Assembly (NCBI RefSeq): GCF_014904795.1
Contig: NZ_JACZFS010000038.1
Span: 57,192-121,191 of the forward strand
DNA: 64,000 nucleotides
From: Nisaea nitritireducens
GTDB lineage: Bacteria > Pseudomonadota > Alphaproteobacteria > Thalassobaculales > Thalassobaculaceae
Reading direction: 5' to 3'
The notes under the pieces are model-generated. The model ran no database searches, was not told the origin of the DNA, and saw nothing but the letters and a program-made list of their open reading frames with translations. Made by a program: the position numbers and the translations under genes. Shown here piece by piece: positions 63,301-64,000 of the stretch. Positions within the stretch are counted from its first letter, which is position 1. Every line of letters starts with the position of its first letter.

Positions 63301-64000
63301 GCCGTCTTCGGAATGGATCAGATCGTCGCCCGCGCCACCGTCGATGACGTCGTTACCGGCACCGCCAGTGATCTCGTCGTTGCCTGCGCCGCCGTCGAGG
63401 CTGTCGTCGCCGGCCAGACCGTCGAGCGTATCGTTGCCGCCGAGGCCAGACAGCGTGTCAGAGCCTTCGAAGCCACTGATGGCGTCGTCGCCCTCGGTGG
63501 CCTGTTCGTCCGCAATGACGATGTCTTCGATGTTGGAGACCGTCAGGCCGTCGAGGTCGGAGCGGGTGTCGACATAGAGCGTGTCTTCGCCGGCACCGCC
63601 GTCGATGACGCCAGAGTCGCCGGCATAAATCGCGTCCGCGCCGTCGCCGCCGGACACGGTGTCCGTGCCCTCGGTTGCGTCGATTGTGTCGTCGCCCGCG
63701 CCACCGTCGATGACGTCATTCCCGGCACCGCCATCCAGCACATCGGCATCGCCGCCACCCGAGAGAGTGTCGTCGCCAACGCCACCCTGGAGGGTGTCAT
63801 CACCTGCACCGCCGGTGATCTGGTCATTACCAGCGCCGCCATCAATGACGTCGTCGCCTGCGAGACCGTCGAGTGTGTCGTTACCAGCCAAGCCGCTGAG
63901 CGTGTCACTGCCTTCGAAGCCGCTGATGGCGTCGTCGCCCTCGGTCGCCTGTTCGTCGGCAATGACGATGTCTTCAACGTTGGAGACCGTCAGGCCGTCG
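57388..64000 (-). CDS. Giant RTX / FG-GAP-repeat protein, N-terminus beyond window
   Basis: The frame runs without a stop from the window edge to a TAG at 57388-57390, giving about 2,203 visible residues. The Leu-codon TTG near 63891 is only an internal codon, and the same repeats continue to base 64000. Most of the protein is GGxGxDxL/I nonapeptides (Ca2+-binding RTX rolls), broken by three related globular modules of about 90 residues each (near 58570-58830, 59040-59340 and 61735-62030; GDLVIANASF and DADGNGSADATF motifs). The last 385 residues are eight 48-residue FG-GAP/VCBS-like repeats. It is presumably secreted, probably by type I secretion, and serves as a surface or matrix protein; no secretion genes lie in the window. 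Confidence 0.9.
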   Translation of the reverse strand, partial: DGLTVSNVEDIVIADEQATEGDDAISGFEGSDTLSGLAGNDTLDGLAGDDVIDGGAGNDQITGGAGDDTLQGGVGDDTLSGGGDADVLDGGAGNDVIDGGAGDDTIDATEGTDTVSGGDGADAIYAGDSGVIDGGAGEDTLYVDTRSDLDGLTVSNIEDIVIADEQATEGDDAISGFEGSDTLSGLGGNDTLDGLAGDDSLDGGAGNDEITGGAGNDVIDGGAGDDLIHSEDGTDTVSGGDGADAIYAGDTGVIDGGAGNDTLYVDTRSDLDGLTVSNIEDIVIADEQATDGDDAISGFEGSDTLSGLGGNDTLDGLAGDDSLDGGAGNDEITGGAGNDVIDGGAGDDTIDATDGTDTVSGGDGADAIYASDSGIIDGGAGNDTLYVDTRSDLDGLSVSNVEDTVIANEQATEGDDLISGFAGNDTLSGLGGNDTIDGLGGNDVLAGFEGDDALSGGTGNDQLYGGAGNDTLSGGDDDDALYGGVGNDVLDGGAGSDAMDGGSGDDTLIGSTDADTLSGGADADELNGGGGNDLLDGGTGNDAITAGGGTDTVLGGEGDDTLVNLGGADNLDGGAGNDVITGSDSAETIVGGTGDDIISGGAGANEIAGGDGNDAITGGGDAETIDGGAGDDLISGGAGDDVLTGGAGADTLAGGDGADSFVGDLADLDGDSITDYDPNAGDLVIANASFGDDAVTLTYSDGTTTVAIDADGNGSADATFSMAGEFNSVTTSAADGKTSINFSPDVTASEGADSLTGTDGDDTIGGLSGDDTIDGGTGNDLLDGGEGNDSVDGGTGADTLSGAGGNDTLSGGDGEDVLDGAADDDALYGGAGDDTLSGGLGNDSLDGGADNDSLDGADGADTLSGASGDDTLSGAAGSDQLDGGEGNDILDGGADDDTLSGGAGDDSLAGGAGGDVLDGGAGNDTIDGGLGNDEIAAGDGANAVDGGDGDDTISGGADADTLSGGTGDDSLAGGAGDDVLDGGAGNDTIDGGIGNDAITAGDGANAVDGGDGDDTISGRADADTLSGGAGDDSLAGGAGDDVLDGGAGNDTINGGLGNDSVTAGDGANAVDGGDGDDTISGGADADTLSGGTGDDSLAGGAGDDVLDGGAGNDTINGGLGNDSVTAGDGANAVDGGDGDDTISGGADADTLSGGTGADSLYGGSGDDNLDGGTGDDTIDGGTGSDTLSGNAGADVLDGAAGDDSLDGGDGADTLSGGDGNDVLDGGAGDDSVETGSGQNTVYGGAGNDLISGGDGNDQINSGADADTVSGGDGDDTIVNTGGSDSIDGGAGNDSVTGADIQETISGGDGDDVIFGGGGNDVIDGGTGNDAITAGDGVDTVSGNAGDDTIVNIGGTDSLDGGDGNDIISGSAADETLSGGADDDTLSGGGGNDVLNGGDGNDVITAGSGVDTVFGGSGDDTIVNEGGADNVSGGDGDDVITGSTTAETIDGGAGDDTISGGGGTDSIDGGDGNDAITGGSNAETIDGGAGDDTIFGGGGTDSILGGDGNDQITGGDNAETIDGGAGDDLISGGSGNDSIAAGAGSDTIDGGAGADSIVGALSDLDGDSITGFDPETGDLVIANASFDADAVSLSQADGKTTVTIDADGNGSADATFTISGTFLSVTATSADGRTSLAFSTDATATEAADTLSGGADADTISGLAGSDLIEGGAGNDLLDGGDGDDTLSGGSGVDTLVGGNGADLMFGGDGADMLTGGAGNDTFQGTESELSGDTISDLADGDAVLIQGAEFSSDNVTLTFADGVTTVSIDSNGDGNVDASFTLDGEFKSVTASAASGDTTLAFSTKAAIDPNQERYAVKATGDFDGDGKEDLLLVSNKSNVSVWTLDGATADEKALTGALNRGGDFAIKAVADFDGDGDDDILLKGTDGAISVWEMDGATASEKAYSGRMQTGWDITGTADFDGNGTEDILLRQQDGAVSIWQMDGGTVTNRSYAGQMSSDWTVESLADFNGDGKTDILARNSDGAVSVWEMDGGTASNKSYAGTLDSSWDIGAVADFDGDGKQDIMAVKDDGSVSVWEMDGGVASSKSFAGKLGAGWEVKAVDDFTGDGKADILTKNADGAVSVWEMDGGTVTARTYVGKLGEGWEIQEIADFNGDGSADLLTANADGVISLWEMDAGGASEKAYVGKLQANWEIGEVADFNGDGTADIQLQNTETGQVSIWEMDGADVVVAGLTGNLWNDLV
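57391..58560 (-). repeat. Eight 48-residue FG-GAP/VCBS-like repeats
   Basis: At the C-terminus of the giant protein, eight units share the pattern ADFNGDGKxDIL, then DGAVSVWEMDGG, then YxGxLxxxWE. The DxDGDGxxD loops are Ca2+-binding type. Repeat length is about 144 bp. Eight blades would be compatible with a closed beta-propeller. The last unit ends the protein at NLWNDLV, so there is no separate C-terminal domain after the repeats. Confidence 0.85.
60541..61296 (-). repeat. 189-bp tandem repeat, four near-identical copies
   Basis: Units start at 60541, 60730, 60919 and 61108; a diverged fifth begins at 61297. Each encodes 63 residues, which is seven RTX nonapeptides. Copies 1 and 2 differ at only about four of 189 positions by eye; copy 3 has a Gly-to-Arg change (SGRADADT). 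The near identity, including silent positions, points to recent duplication or gene conversion. Confidence 0.9.
62821..64000 (-). repeat. 366-bp tandem repeat in the RTX gene
   Basis: Units start at 62821, 63187 and 63553. The first two are 366 bp (122 residues). The third is 447 bp, longer by exactly 81 bp (27 residues, three extra nonapeptides), and the next unit begins at the window edge. Each unit holds an RTX block and the segment ADAIYAGDSGVIDGGAG, TLYVDTRSDLDGLTVSN, EDIVIADEQAT. A more diverged copy lies just before 62821. The array continues outside the window. Confidence 0.9.

Noticed and set aside
57388..64000. CRISPR-like reading of the regularly spaced repeats
   Set aside because: The repeats are in-frame protein repeats of 27-bp periodicity with no unique spacers of constant length and no cas genes.

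Overview
The window is a GC-rich alphaproteobacterial chromosome segment. Three things suggest a Rhodospirillales-like, probably aquatic or surface-colonising organism: the dnaA-dnaN-recF-gyrB gene order, a RegB/RegA redox two-component pair, and a BigR/Blh sulfide-response locus. This is inference from gene content, and the genus cannot be named from sequence alone. No rRNA, tRNA, CRISPR array, prophage or complete insertion sequence was seen.

Layout. 1-5233: the replication cluster (3' end of dnaA, dnaN, recF, gyrB). 5346-9223: a lipoprotein, a BigR-type reactive-sulfur regulon (persulfide-dioxygenase-like hydrolase divergent from an ArsR-family sensor and a membrane rhodanese) and a TTC38-like TPR protein. 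9224-9558: an AT-rich gene-free island. 9559-15877: a class A penicillin-binding protein with a histone-H1-like tail, an endonuclease/phosphatase-fold protein, a YgjP-type metallopeptidase, an MFS drug exporter and Ada. 16028-20310: ugpBAEC for glycerol-3-phosphate uptake, preceded by a recognisable Pho box. 20312-25344: MarR/nitroreductase and three consecutive transporter genes. 25403-31120: a DapA-family aldolase, an SCO copper chaperone, a SYLF protein, late cobalamin genes (cobC-like, cobS, cobT) and a Nudix hydrolase. 31105-34810: an ABC-2 exporter and regB/regA. 34829-39163: a catabolic locus (SDR, class III CoA-transferase, hotdog hydratase, VOC protein, IclR regulator) around a divergent promoter with several palindromes.

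39195-57298 is an exopolysaccharide region of Wzx/Wzy type. It holds a degenerate EAL protein, an outer-membrane barrel, a Wza-like lipoprotein, a Wzc-like co-polymerase/kinase, a priming glycosylphosphotransferase, a sugar epimerase/dehydratase, four glycosyltransferases, a Wzy-like polymerase/ligase, a methyltransferase, two unrecognised proteins that look like a carbohydrate-active pair, and a Wzx-like flippase. 57388 to the window edge is one giant gene on the minus strand, with its 5' end outside. It encodes RTX nonapeptide repeats, three globular insert modules and a C-terminal block of eight FG-GAP/VCBS-like 48-residue repeats. At DNA level it carries a 189-bp tandem array and a 366-bp tandem array.

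The likely biology of the right-hand third is a surface matrix system: the polymer is made and exported by the Wzx/Wzy machinery, and the adjacent Ca2+-binding repeat protein is a candidate matrix or adhesion protein. The most unusual items are the giant repeat protein, the unknown gene pair inside the polysaccharide cluster, the BY-kinase lacking the usual Walker A' arginine, and the CoA-transferase/hydratase locus with its palindromic control region.
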